The notes under the pieces were generated by a model. It worked only from the letters and a program-made list of their open reading frames with translations, was not told the DNA's origin and made no database searches. Made by a program: the position numbers and the translations under genes. Shown in pieces: positions 9,530 through 17,054 of a stretch of 33,421 nucleotides of DNA (positions are counted from its first letter, which is position 1; each line of letters begins with the position of its first letter). Source of the stretch: an uncultured Clostridium sp. (GTDB lineage Bacteria; Bacillota; Clostridia; Lachnospirales; Lachnospiraceae). The stretch covers positions 1 to 33,421 of the forward strand of contig UQJF01000014.1 in assembly GCA_900541315.1 (NCBI GenBank), read 5' to 3'.

Positions 9530-9596
9530 TCTGTCTTATCCTCATTTCCTTATTTCAAAAAAATAACCCAGAAATCATGTAACCTTCCGGGGCTTT

Positions 9597-9632
9597 CCCT
9601 GTTATTATAAAGCAGAAGGGCATATGCTTCAA
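9597..9632 (-). promoter_or_regulatory. Sigma-A promoter for the SEC-C/recQ/.../thiI run
   Basis: On the minus strand there is TTGAAG (9632-9627), a 17-base spacer and a perfect TATAAT (9609-9604). The expected start is near 9597, giving a leader of about 68 bases before the ATG at 9529. The eight genes downstream are all on this strand with gaps of about 100 bases or less. Confidence 0.7.
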
Positions 9633-9660
9633 GCATTTTATTTTAAACTTCCGGGTACAT

Positions 9661-9708
9661 AAAAAAACGGAAAACAGGTACATAGCTGCACCAGTTTCCG
9701 TTTTTTTA
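9661..9708. terminator. Bidirectional intrinsic terminator
   Basis: The arms AAAAAAACGGAAA and TTTCCGTTTTTTT pair perfectly over 13 bases, with a short GGT/ACC inner stem. Each strand ends in a run of seven T. On the minus strand it lies just past the OFA transporter gene and ends the SDR-GPH-OFA unit before the promoter at 9632. Confidence 0.85.
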
Positions 9709-9774
9709 CAAACTTTTATTTTTTAATCTGATCACAAGATTGGGCATAAAAGCATTTTCATACTGTACTTCTTA

Positions 9775-10995
9775 CTATGCATTTTCCATCTTTGATGCCA
9801 TCTTCTGTGCGATCACGATCAGTACGATGGCTGCAACTGCTAATAATGCAGATCCGATGAAGCCCATGGTGTACTGACCAGTGGTATCGTAGAAGTAAGC
9901 ACTGATCTTAGGACCTACGAAAGCACCGATACCATATCCGATGAAGATCAGGCCGTAATTACGGTTGTAGAATTTAGAACCGAAGATCATACGTACCATT
10001 GGTGCGAATACTACTAACAATCCACCAAAGGAGAAACCTACTAAAACAATACATACGATAAAGTATGAAAGTGTAGTAGCCTGGGTCAGCATTAACATGG
10101 AAACTCCGTTGATGACCATTAACAGGATCAGGCTCTTCCAGCCCTTTAAGATATCGTAGATAAAACCAAATCCAATACGTCCGCACATGTTAGCCAGTGT
10201 CATAATGGATACACATAATGCAGCGGTCATTGCAGTCTGGCCAACCTGACGCTGTGCAATAGGGCTTGTGAAGGAAACCATCATGGTTCCGGCTGCATTT
10301 GCAAAAATGAACATTAATAACAGTACCCAGAATACAGGTGTCTTAACCATTTCGCCCATGCTGTAATCTTTTGTTTTTAATACCTTAACCTGCTCAGCGG
10401 ATGGCTTCCAGCCTTCTGGAGTCCAGCCTTCCGGACAAGGAACGATCATTGCTGCTGCAATACCAACACCGATCAGGAATACGATTGCCAGGATACGGCA
10501 GGTCATCTGTGCGCCTACACGGTCAATGAGAGTCTGGGCAATAGGACTCATAATGAAAGGACCGCAGGAAGCGCCGGCCTGAACCAGACCGGAAATAGAA
10601 CCGGAACGGTCAGGGAACCATTTTAATGCTGTAGGAAGGCATGCCGGGTAGATCATACCGCCGCCAGCACCAGCCATTAATCCGTAAAATACATACAGCT
10701 GTGGGATGCTGGATGCAAAACCGGTTAAAAACCAGCCGCCTGCAAAAAGACAAAGACCAATGTAAATGGTTTTTCTTGGGCTGATCTTCTCAGCTAAGGA
10801 ACCGCCGATAAAGCCAACTGCACAGTATGTAAACATATAAATGGTATATGCCAGTGCGAATGCGGAATCGCTCCATCCAAATTTGGTTGTTAACGGGATA
10901 CAAAACAGACTGAAGTAAGCAGTAGCAGAGGTAAATAAGCTCTGCAGCCATACACCGGCAAACACTCTCCAGCGAGTTGCTTTTGTGATATTCAT
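9775..10995 (-). CDS. MFS transporter, OFA (oxalate/formate antiporter-like) family (406 aa)
   Basis: Twelve-helix major facilitator protein. Family marks are the N-terminal WRVFAGVWLQSLFTSATAYFS segment, the loop AEKISPRKTIYIG between helices 2 and 3, GAGGGMIYPACLPTALKWFPDRSG, and the central loop PEGWTPEGWKPS, which is characteristic of the OFA group of organic-anion (oxalate, formate, lactate, pyruvate) carriers. The start follows AAGGAGAG. It lies 37 bases after the GPH transporter and is the last gene before the terminator at 9661-9708. The substrate is unknown; the pairing with an SDR and a GPH carrier suggests one carrier imports a substrate and the other exports or exchanges a product (inference). 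Confidence 0.88.
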   Translation of the reverse strand: MNITKATRWRVFAGVWLQSLFTSATAYFSLFCIPLTTKFGWSDSAFALAYTIYMFTYCAVGFIGGSLAEKISPRKTIYIGLCLFAGGWFLTGFASSIPQLYVFYGLMAGAGGGMIYPACLPTALKWFPDRSGSISGLVQAGASCGPFIMSPIAQTLIDRVGAQMTCRILAIVFLIGVGIAAAMIVPCPEGWTPEGWKPSAEQVKVLKTKDYSMGEMVKTPVFWVLLLMFIFANAAGTMMVSFTSPIAQRQVGQTAMTAALCVSIMTLANMCGRIGFGFIYDILKGWKSLILLMVINGVSMLMLTQATTLSYFIVCIVLVGFSFGGLLVVFAPMVRMIFGSKFYNRNYGLIFIGYGIGAFVGPKISAYFYDTTGQYTMGFIGSALLAVAAIVLIVIAQKMASKMENA

Positions 10996-11032
10996 ACTCT
11001 AAACTCTCCTTAAAAATGTGACTTGTAAAACT

Positions 11033-12439
11033 TTATGCATTTGCCTGTTCCGCAAGTTTGTGGCGCTCATCTAAGACTTTCATGATGCCGTCATACTCAC
11101 GGTCCAGTTTATAAAACACCAGCAGTGCCAGAATAGCAATAAATACAGCTAATGGTGCATAGTAGAACATGATACGGATGCCCTTCATTGCAGTTTCACT
11201 CTGCACTGCCAGCTTGCCGTCATATCCATAAGCTCCCAGCACCCAGCCAATAACTGCAGACGCAAGAGCAGAACCAACGCGGACCCCTAAAGATGCAGCA
11301 GAATATACAAAACCTTCTGCACGGGTACCTGTTTTATACTCTCCATACTCAATACTGTCTGCGATCATACCAAACTTGGTAGCTGAAATACATGCAACAC
11401 CCATTCCACGAAGGATCAGTCCCAGATACATAAGTCCCATGGACTGCTCTGCAAACAGGATCAGGACAACCTGTCCTGCAATACCCATTCCAGCGCCTCC
11501 GTAGAGCGCTACATTACGTTTTCCGATTCTTTGTACAACCGGTATCAGAAGCAGCGGAACCAGAATGGATGCAAAAGTAGAACACATCATCATGGTCTTA
11601 TTATAACCTGCATCCTGCATAACATATTTTGCAAAATACATGTTCATACCGTAAAGACTGGTCATTGCAGTGTAAAAAATGTTGACCATCAGCATGATGA
11701 ACCAATATTTGTTAGCAAACAGGATCTTCACACCCTGTAATAAGGATAAAGAAGATTTTTTTCCTGTTTTCTGTTCCATAACACCGGAACCAACACGCTC
11801 TTTACAACCCAAAAATGTGATCAGGAACAGCCCGATAGAAACGATACCTACTAACAGGAATGTCTTCTGCCAGCCGGCAGGTCCACCGCCAAATTTTTCT
11901 ACCAGATCAGGGGCATAGGAGCTGATCACGAATACGCCTAAAGCTCCTAAACTTGCTCGGCTGATAGAAAGAAGTGCTCTTTCGTTCTGCTTGTTTGTCA
12001 TAACGCTGCTTAAAACACCGTATGGCACGTTCATGGAAGTGAAAATACAGGTTGCCATCAGGTTATAGGAAATAAATGCATATATAACCTTTCCTGTTTC
12101 ACTGAAATCCGGTACTGTAAACAACAGAACACAGCCGATGCAGTACGGAATTACCATCCATAACAGCCACGGTCTTGCTTTTCCAAGCGGTGAATGGACA
12201 TTTTCAATGATATATCCCATCATCATATCAGAAATACCATCGAAGATCTTGCTAACTAAAAGTACCGTTCCTACTGTAGCTGCACTGATGCAGACCACAT
12301 CTGTATAAAAGAAAACAATGTAAGAACCAATGGCTCCGTAAATGAAGCAAAAGGAGAAATCTCCCAGTCCATAGCAAAGGTACTCCATCAGGTCAATATT
12401 GTTTCTCTTTGATACATTTTTAAAACCAAAATTACCCAT
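11033..12439 (-). CDS. GPH-family (glycoside-pentoside-hexuronide:cation) symporter (468 aa)
   Basis: Twelve-helix MFS-type carrier of the MelB/GPH group. The N-terminal LMEYLCYGLGDF and YTDVVCISAATVGTVLLVSK followed by FDGISDMMMGYI (the Asp-containing cation-binding helix) are typical, as is GKARPWLLW in the first cytoplasmic loop. The length of 468 is normal. GPH members usually carry sugars or glycosides with Na+ or H+, though gut GPH carriers near oxidoreductases may move other ring compounds. It sits between the SDR gene and the OFA carrier. A hairpin and a solo repeat end lie in its leader. Its ribosome site (AAAGGAAA) is close to the ATG and only moderate. Confidence 0.88.
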   Translation of the reverse strand: MGNFGFKNVSKRNNIDLMEYLCYGLGDFSFCFIYGAIGSYIVFFYTDVVCISAATVGTVLLVSKIFDGISDMMMGYIIENVHSPLGKARPWLLWMVIPYCIGCVLLFTVPDFSETGKVIYAFISYNLMATCIFTSMNVPYGVLSSVMTNKQNERALLSISRASLGALGVFVISSYAPDLVEKFGGGPAGWQKTFLLVGIVSIGLFLITFLGCKERVGSGVMEQKTGKKSSLSLLQGVKILFANKYWFIMLMVNIFYTAMTSLYGMNMYFAKYVMQDAGYNKTMMMCSTFASILVPLLLIPVVQRIGKRNVALYGGAGMGIAGQVVLILFAEQSMGLMYLGLILRGMGVACISATKFGMIADSIEYGEYKTGTRAEGFVYSAASLGVRVGSALASAVIGWVLGAYGYDGKLAVQSETAMKGIRIMFYYAPLAVFIAILALLVFYKLDREYDGIMKVLDERHKLAEQANA

Positions 12440-12475
12440 TTTCCTTTTATCCCCAACTTCTGTTTACTATTATCC

Positions 12476-12507
12476 ATGGTGGTGGCCCCTATAGGCAGCA
12501 CCACCAT
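12476..12507. other. Stem-loop in the leader of the GPH transporter gene
   Basis: ATGGTGGTG (12476-12484) pairs perfectly with CACCACCAT (12499-12507) around a 14-base loop. It lies 37 bases upstream of the transporter ATG on the minus strand. A T-rich run follows only on the plus strand, so it is not a convincing terminator for the minus-strand operon; it may adjust expression between SDR and transporter. Confidence 0.5.
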
Positions 12508-12520
12508 TTTATTCAGCATA

Positions 12521-12552
12521 CTAATACATGGTTTACGAAACGATGTACTAGC
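12521..12552 (-). repeat. Solo end of the dispersed MITE-like element
   Basis: Bases 12532-12552 are identical over 21 positions to 39-59, part of the terminal repeat of the element fully present at 26386-26550, and the similarity continues more weakly to 12521. The TAG inside this end (12548-12550) is the stop codon of the SDR gene, exactly as in the thiI case. No second end is visible nearby, so this is a fragment or a solo terminal repeat. Confidence 0.65.
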
Positions 12553-13330
12553 ACTGAAGGGTTCCCAGATCCAGGGCAACGTCTCTGCCGTTGAACTTAC
12601 CAGCTGCACGGCTGGTTCCAAGCCAGTAAACCATATCAGAAATATCCTCAACATCCAGGAAAGGAACTCCTGCGTACATTTCCTTATAATCCTTAAAATT
12701 CTTTCCAGTCAGCTCATTAATGAACTCTACATAGCTCTGGGTTTCGCACATTGGAGTCTTAACCTTGGTTGGGCAAAGTGCATTAACAATGATCCCCTTG
12801 CTTCCAACTTCTTTTGCCAGGGTCTTGGTCAGGCCTAAAACTCCCCATTTAGCCATACAATACGTAGCTAACTTTGGAGTTCCGTAAAGACCACTGGTAG
12901 AAGCAATGTTGATGATCCTTCCGAAGCCCTGCTTTAACATATACTGTGTTGCGTACTTGTCAGTTCTCCAGGTACCGATCAGGTCAATGTTAATAACCTT
13001 TTCTACCTGCTCATCTGTCAGCTCCCAGGTGTTTCCAAAGTTAATAACGCCCGCATTGGCGATAACCACATCTAAACGTCCGAACTTTTCCCATGCCTTT
13101 GCAAATAAATTTTCCATATCAGGTGTACTGCAGATGTTTGCCTTAACAGCTAAAACTTCAGCGCCTAATTCATTTAATTCTTTGATGGTTTCCTGGAATC
13201 TTTCATCTTCTGGATCCAGCATATCTGCCAGAACTACATTAAATCCGTTCTGCGCATACTTGACTGCATGGGCACGTCCCTGTCCCATAGCTCCTCCGGT
13301 GATCAATACTGTCTTCTTCTGTTCACTCAT
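12548..13330 (-). CDS. Short-chain dehydrogenase/reductase (260 aa)
   Basis: Classical SDR NAD(P)-dependent oxidoreductase. It has the Rossmann motif TGGAMGQGRAHA (11-22), NAG at 92-94, and the catalytic Ser144, Tyr157 and Lys161 (YCMAK), with the usual 13-residue Ser-Tyr spacing. The GQGRAHA form of the cofactor loop resembles carveol-dehydrogenase-like SDRs linked to mycofactocin, but the insertion typical of that group is not evident and no mycofactocin genes are here. I chose the ATG at 13330; the in-frame GTG at 13348 would include the ribosome site AAGGGG. It is the first gene after a promoter with a 19-base spacer and is followed by two carriers. The substrate could be a sugar alcohol, terpenoid, steroid or polyphenol; it cannot be read from sequence. 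The stop codon falls inside a dispersed repeat. Confidence 0.9.
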   Translation of the reverse strand: MSEQKKTVLITGGAMGQGRAHAVKYAQNGFNVVLADMLDPEDERFQETIKELNELGAEVLAVKANICSTPDMENLFAKAWEKFGRLDVVIANAGVINFGNTWELTDEQVEKVINIDLIGTWRTDKYATQYMLKQGFGRIINIASTSGLYGTPKLATYCMAKWGVLGLTKTLAKEVGSKGIIVNALCPTKVKTPMCETQSYVEFINELTGKNFKDYKEMYAGVPFLDVEDISDMVYWLGTSRAAGKFNGRDVALDLGTLQC

Positions 13331-13394
13331 GACCTTTTCCCCTTTCACTTTTAAGTGGTTTAAATGTGTTTGTTATTTTTTTAACTTGCTCATC

Positions 13395-13432
13395 TGTCAC
13401 TACTATAACAACTAAAGTGGTTTTAAGGTCAA
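13395..13432 (-). promoter_or_regulatory. Promoter with a 19-base spacer, typical of MerR-activated genes
   Basis: On the minus strand TTGACC (13432-13427) and TATAGT (13407-13402) are separated by 19 bases, about two too many for unaided sigma-A. MerR-family activators act on promoters with 19-20-base spacers by untwisting the DNA. A MerR gene lies immediately upstream. The spacer dyad is weak (AAA-N4-TTT), so the operator assignment is inference. Confidence 0.6.
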
Positions 13433-13560
13433 GTTGATTTTTTGCACAAAAAACGCAGAATGTTTTATTGCACTCTGCACAATCATTTTTCAATAGTTTT
13501 GTAGTATTCTTAACAATGTCACTCTTTTTATTTGCTGATTTCCAAATTTTTCTTTTTTTC

Positions 13561-14376
13561 TTATGCTTCTTTAATAGGAAACCACACAATATGCCAGTTA
13601 AAATACTCCTCTTCCGGCTTGGTCATGCAGGCTACCTGGGTCACAATATCCCCTGCAAGGCTTAATCCATTCTGCTCCAAATACCGGAAGCCTTCCTTTA
13701 AACTCTCCAGTGACAAATACTTTCCTGACCGGGATGGAATACAGGTGTGGACGCAGAGGCAAGGTGGATAATACTGTACCAGCTCTGACTCCTTTACATT
13801 TAAAAATTGTGCATACTCTTCCCGAAGTCCCATTCCAAAATCAAACTCTGTTTCTCCTTTTTCAATATTTTTCTGATAAAATACAGCACATGAAAAAACA
13901 AATGGCTCTTTTTCTGTCCATTCTGAGATCAGATCCAGCTGTTCCTTCTTTTTAAATAAAGTATAATTTTTCTGGGTATTCATGCGGTAAATACCCGGCC
14001 GTTCCTCAATCCTGAACTTCCCTACGTTTTCTTTTGCATCATGAAGCACCTGCTGGCTCTGTCTGATCCGCTTTAAAAGATTCATCTGACGGATGATCTC
14101 CTGCTGGATCATCTCTTCCTGATCCACCATTTTTCCCCGTATTTCCGCCAACTCATGGCTTCTGAACAATTCTGCTATTTCCTCCAGGGAAAAACCATAG
14201 TTCTGGTAATGTCTGGCCCTTAAAAGCATATGAAAATCCCATGTATTATAATATCTGTAGCCAGTTTCCGGATCCCGGACCGGACTGATAATGTTCCTGC
14301 TCTCATAATACCGAATCGCCTCTGACGAGATCCCCATCAGCTTAGCCATAGTTCCAATACTATACTTCTGATACAT
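13561..14376 (-). CDS. MerR-family transcriptional regulator with C-terminal effector domain (271 aa)
   Basis: The N-terminal winged helix-turn-helix is clear: YSIGTMAKLMGISSEAIRYYE, then NIISPVRDPETGYRYY and a third helix region to about residue 75. A coiled-coil linker (about 80-110) leads to a roughly 150-residue C-terminal domain of the kind that binds small molecules in BmrR/TipA-type activators (GyrI-like fold likely, not proven). I chose the ATG at 14376, 8 bases after GGGGGG; an upstream start at 14403 is weaker. The gene lies ahead of the SDR gene on the same strand with 230 bases between, in which the 19-base-spacer promoter is found, so it most likely controls the SDR-GPH-OFA unit. 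Confidence 0.9.
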   Translation of the reverse strand: MYQKYSIGTMAKLMGISSEAIRYYESRNIISPVRDPETGYRYYNTWDFHMLLRARHYQNYGFSLEEIAELFRSHELAEIRGKMVDQEEMIQQEIIRQMNLLKRIRQSQQVLHDAKENVGKFRIEERPGIYRMNTQKNYTLFKKKEQLDLISEWTEKEPFVFSCAVFYQKNIEKGETEFDFGMGLREEYAQFLNVKESELVQYYPPCLCVHTCIPSRSGKYLSLESLKEGFRYLEQNGLSLAGDIVTQVACMTKPEEEYFNWHIVWFPIKEA

Positions 14377-14543
14377 CTTCTTTCCCCCCTGATGACACTG
14401 CATTCTACTTATTAGTTATTAGACACAATTTTCACAGCTGTTTACCCTCCAAACTCTCAAGCCCCTTGAAAGATTTTTAACAAGAATATAACAAGTATAC
14501 CATATTTCTTCAGAAAAATGTCATACTTTCCTCACAGCTCACA

Positions 14544-14559
14544 TGGTATAATGTGGTAG
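14544..14559 (+). promoter_or_regulatory. Extended -10 promoter for the S8 protease gene
   Basis: TGGTATAAT at 14544-14552 is an extended -10 (TGN plus a perfect TATAAT); no good -35 is visible. Transcription would begin near 14559, giving a leader of about 214 bases that contains both copies of the structured repeat at 14619-14756. On the opposite strand TGGTATACT nearby could serve merR. The rest of 14377-14618 shows no gene. Confidence 0.5.
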
Positions 14560-14618
14560 GCACGCAAGAAAAACAAGCGGCTGCACAGCAGACATTTGTT
14601 TTTCGGTGCCACCAACGA

Positions 14619-14756
14619 ACGAACCGCCTGCGATAGCAGGCAACAGAGCGCGGCAGCGCGGGTTCGTGAGTGTCCTCGACTATCCTTACGAACCGCCTGC
14701 GATAGCAGGCAATAGAGCGCGGCAGCGCGGGTTCGTGAGTGTCCACGACTATCCGC
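14619..14756 (+). repeat. Two tandem 69-bp structured units in the protease leader
   Basis: Units 14619-14687 and 14688-14756 differ at only four positions. Each folds on paper into a three-way junction. The outer stem is ACGAACC with GGTTCGT. One inner hairpin is GCCTGC-GATA-GCAGGC and the other GCGC-GGCA-GCGC. Both copies are far richer in G+C than the flanks. The second ends 16 bases before the protease ATG, just ahead of its AAAGGAG site. They may be mobile intergenic repeats of REP type or a tandem cis-acting RNA. Confidence 0.85.
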
Positions 14757-14772
14757 GAAAGGAGTATCCTTC

Positions 14773-16041
14773 ATGAAACGACTACACGCAGGCATCATTT
14801 CCACCCTGCTTTCCCTTACAATGACACTGACCCCCTGTTCCATTTCAGCCTTAGCCGCCCAGGAAAACAGCAGGGATTTTTCCCTTTTCTTTAGCGGACC
14901 CGGTGTGCAAAACATTTCTTCCGGTGATGAATACAGCGAATATCAGTGGGCCCTTCACAACACTGGCCGGCTGCGCCGCACAGAAAAAGTATTAAATATC
15001 AAAACATTGGATCACATTTATCTCCATTATGGCGAAAATGGCATAGATGATATTGCCCTTCCTCCTTTAGGACCGGACAATTTCGAGTCCATTAACACCG
15101 ATGCAGTGGCAAATATTGATATCAACATTGAAGATGCCTGGAAAACATACAGCGAAACAGAAAACAAACGTACCATTACCGTAGCTATCATCGATACCGG
15201 TATCGATACGACTCATTCAGACTTAAAAGATTCCATCTGGATCAATGAAGATGAGATCCCCGGAGACGGCATTGACAATGACGGAAATGGCTATGTAGAT
15301 GATGTGAATGGCTGGAATTTTGTTTCAAACAGCAATGAAATCTGCACAGGGGAAGAAGACAGCCACGGAACCCATGGTGCCGGTACTATTGCCGCCGCCT
15401 GGAACAATGGCGGCATCGCAGGCATTACAGACAACACCCACGTAAAGCTTATGGTATTAAAAGCCTTAGGCGGCTCTGACGGCAAAGGTTCCCCTGAAAG
15501 CGTCATCGAAGCCATGAAATATGCCGAAGCCAATGGTGCCGATATCTGCAACTTAAGCTTCGGTTCCGGTAATTGCACTCCCGAATTTGAAGCAGCCATC
15601 CGTGATTCCAAAATGCTCTTTGTAGTAGCTGCCGGAAACGGTAATCAGTACCAGGTAGGTTATGACATTGATAAATCTCCTGTATACCCGGCAAGTCTCC
15701 CTTATGACAATGTGATCACCGTAGGAAACCTGCTTTTCAACGGCCGCTTAGATGACAGCTCCAACTATGGCGCTGTTTCCGTAGACCTGGCAGCTCCCGG
15801 AACCTATATTTTAAGCACCATTCCCGGTGATTCTTACGCCTATATGAGTGGAACCTCCATGGCAGCTCCTATGGTAACAGGCGCTGCCGCCCTGATCTAC
15901 TCTGCAAGAACTGACTTAAGCCTTCAGGACATAAAAACAGCTATTTTATCAACTATACATAAACTGGCCCCATTAAAGGGCAAAACAGCAACAGGCGGCA
16001 TGCTGGATGTATCTGCAGCTATAAAATGGACAAAGAATTAA
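14773..16041 (+). CDS. Secreted subtilisin-like serine protease, family S8 (422 aa)
   Basis: Extracellular serine endopeptidase. A signal peptide (1-29, ending SALAA) is followed by a prodomain-like region to about 120 and the S8 catalytic domain. The triad is Asp141 (AIIDTGID), His198 (DSHGTHGAG) and Ser362 (SGTSMAAP), with oxyanion Asn289 (AAGNG). A Ca2+-type loop DNDGNGYVDD lies at 168-177 (the acidic run after the catalytic Asp). The usual His in SGTSMAAPHVAG is Met here. There is no LPXTG anchor or repeat domain, so release into the medium is likely. It is the only plus-strand gene with a complete frame. It has an AAAGGAG ribosome site, follows the tandem structured repeats, and converges on the ROK kinase gene with a 23-base overlap at the stops. 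Confidence 0.93.
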   Translation: MKRLHAGIISTLLSLTMTLTPCSISALAAQENSRDFSLFFSGPGVQNISSGDEYSEYQWALHNTGRLRRTEKVLNIKTLDHIYLHYGENGIDDIALPPLGPDNFESINTDAVANIDINIEDAWKTYSETENKRTITVAIIDTGIDTTHSDLKDSIWINEDEIPGDGIDNDGNGYVDDVNGWNFVSNSNEICTGEEDSHGTHGAGTIAAAWNNGGIAGITDNTHVKLMVLKALGGSDGKGSPESVIEAMKYAEANGADICNLSFGSGNCTPEFEAAIRDSKMLFVVAAGNGNQYQVGYDIDKSPVYPASLPYDNVITVGNLLFNGRLDDSSNYGAVSVDLAAPGTYILSTIPGDSYAYMSGTSMAAPMVTGAAALIYSARTDLSLQDIKTAILSTIHKLAPLKGKTATGGMLDVSAAIKWTKN

Positions 16042-16951
16042 CTGCCGCAACTACAGCCGCATAATCCCCGATCCGCTCTCCTAAAGCCGCCGGTACGATC
16101 TCACAGGCCGTCCGGTTCATGGGGAGCGCTTCTTTTTCCAGTTCTTCATACATGGTCTTATCTAAAAGATGGTGACTCCTGGCATAAACAGAACCTGCCA
16201 CGATCTTTTCCGGATTTAAAAGGTCTATAAGGATAGCCAGACCTCTTCCAAAAACAGCTCCACATCTGGCATACACTGCTAAAGCTCTCTCATCTCCGGC
16301 CTCAGCCCGTTCTGCCAGCTCCTTTGCACTCCCTTCTGTGCCAAAATATCCGGCAAGCCTGCTGATACCTCCTCCAGAGCAGAAACCTTCCAGGCTTCCT
16401 GCTTTTCCATATCCTTCCGGTCCTTCAGGTTCCATACGTATGTGACCTGCTTCCCCAGCCATGCCGGTACTTCCCCGGTATAACTGTCCATTAAGGATAA
16501 GACCGGAACCAAGACCTGTGCCAAAAGTAAGAAATATCATATTCTGACAGCCTTTTCCGGCCCCGAACTTCCATTCTGCCAAAGCTCCTGCATCTGCATC
16601 ATTTTCCATTTTCACAGGGATTCCCAGCTTCTCCTCAAGATATTCCACTACAGGCACCTGATCCCAGCCCTGAAGGTTCGGCGGCGATAATATCCACTTC
16701 CTGTCGGGACTTAAAGGACCGCCACAGGAAATCCCCCCACAGATAACACAATTTTCACCCTCAGTCCCTGTTGTCAGCCCATATTTCTTTGCTATCATCA
16801 AAGCATTTTCAGATAATTCATCAAGGACCTTTTTCCAATCTCCCAGTGTTTTCATCTCATACCGCTCCAGAAAATCTACCTGGTCTCCTTCCACCTTCGC
16901 CAGGATCACTGCACATTTTGTGCCTCCAATATCAAATCCATACAGATACAT
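16019..16951 (-). CDS. ROK-family sugar kinase (310 aa)
   Basis: Cytoplasmic ATP-dependent hexose kinase. It has the phosphate-binding motif YGFDIGGTKCAVILA (4-18), catalytic Asp118 in MENDADAGALAEWKFG and the ROK signature GTGLGSGLILNGQLYRG...GEAGHI. The zinc motif CxCGxxGCxE after His170 is degenerate: the stretch reads GYGKAGSLEGFC, so most cysteine ligands are missing. The start at 16951 follows GGGAGAG by 5 bases; an upstream start at 17032 lacks support. It is the last gene of the epimerase-ABC importer operon, so it most likely phosphorylates the imported or epimerised sugar. Its 3' end overlaps the convergent protease gene. Confidence 0.9.
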   Translation of the reverse strand: MYLYGFDIGGTKCAVILAKVEGDQVDFLERYEMKTLGDWKKVLDELSENALMIAKKYGLTTGTEGENCVICGGISCGGPLSPDRKWILSPPNLQGWDQVPVVEYLEEKLGIPVKMENDADAGALAEWKFGAGKGCQNMIFLTFGTGLGSGLILNGQLYRGSTGMAGEAGHIRMEPEGPEGYGKAGSLEGFCSGGGISRLAGYFGTEGSAKELAERAEAGDERALAVYARCGAVFGRGLAILIDLLNPEKIVAGSVYARSHHLLDKTMYEELEKEALPMNRTACEIVPAALGERIGDYAAVVAAVNSLSIL

Positions 16952-16989
16952 ACAGTCTCTCCCTTCTTCTATGTGCAGCAATGAAAACA

Positions 16990-17019
16990 GCTCCGGCAGG
17001 CTGACATACCTGCCGGAGC
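16990..17019 (-). terminator. Strong stem-loop between the binding-protein and kinase genes
   Basis: GCTCCGGCAGG and CCTGCCGGAGC pair perfectly over 11 bases around an 8-base loop. On the minus strand it is followed by TGTTTTC, a modest T run. Such hairpins after sugar-binding protein genes often stabilise the upstream message or partly stop transcription, giving more binding protein than downstream kinase. Confidence 0.7.
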
Positions 17020-17054
17020 ATATTTTTCTCACTTTGTTTCTTTAAACAGCCTGA

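Noticed and set aside
12476..12507. Terminator between the SDR and GPH genes
   Set aside because: The stem is good, but on the operon strand it is not followed by T residues, and the two genes look co-transcribed.
13455..13490. Hairpin GCAGAATG...CACTCTGC upstream of the SDR promoter as a terminator of merR
   Set aside because: The stem has a mismatch and there is no adjacent T run on the minus strand; it is listed only as a weak dyad.
14619..14756. Two degenerate tRNA-like genes, because of GGTTCG near a stem
   Set aside because: GGTTCGT forms the closing stem with ACGAACC and not a T-loop. There is no anticodon arm, D arm or acceptor with CCA context.
14510..14915. Minus-strand frames with a repeated THEPALPRS...ACYRRRF peptide
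   Set aside because: They are translations of the opposite strand of the tandem 69-bp DNA repeats and have no ribosome site; one also runs antisense into the protease signal peptide.
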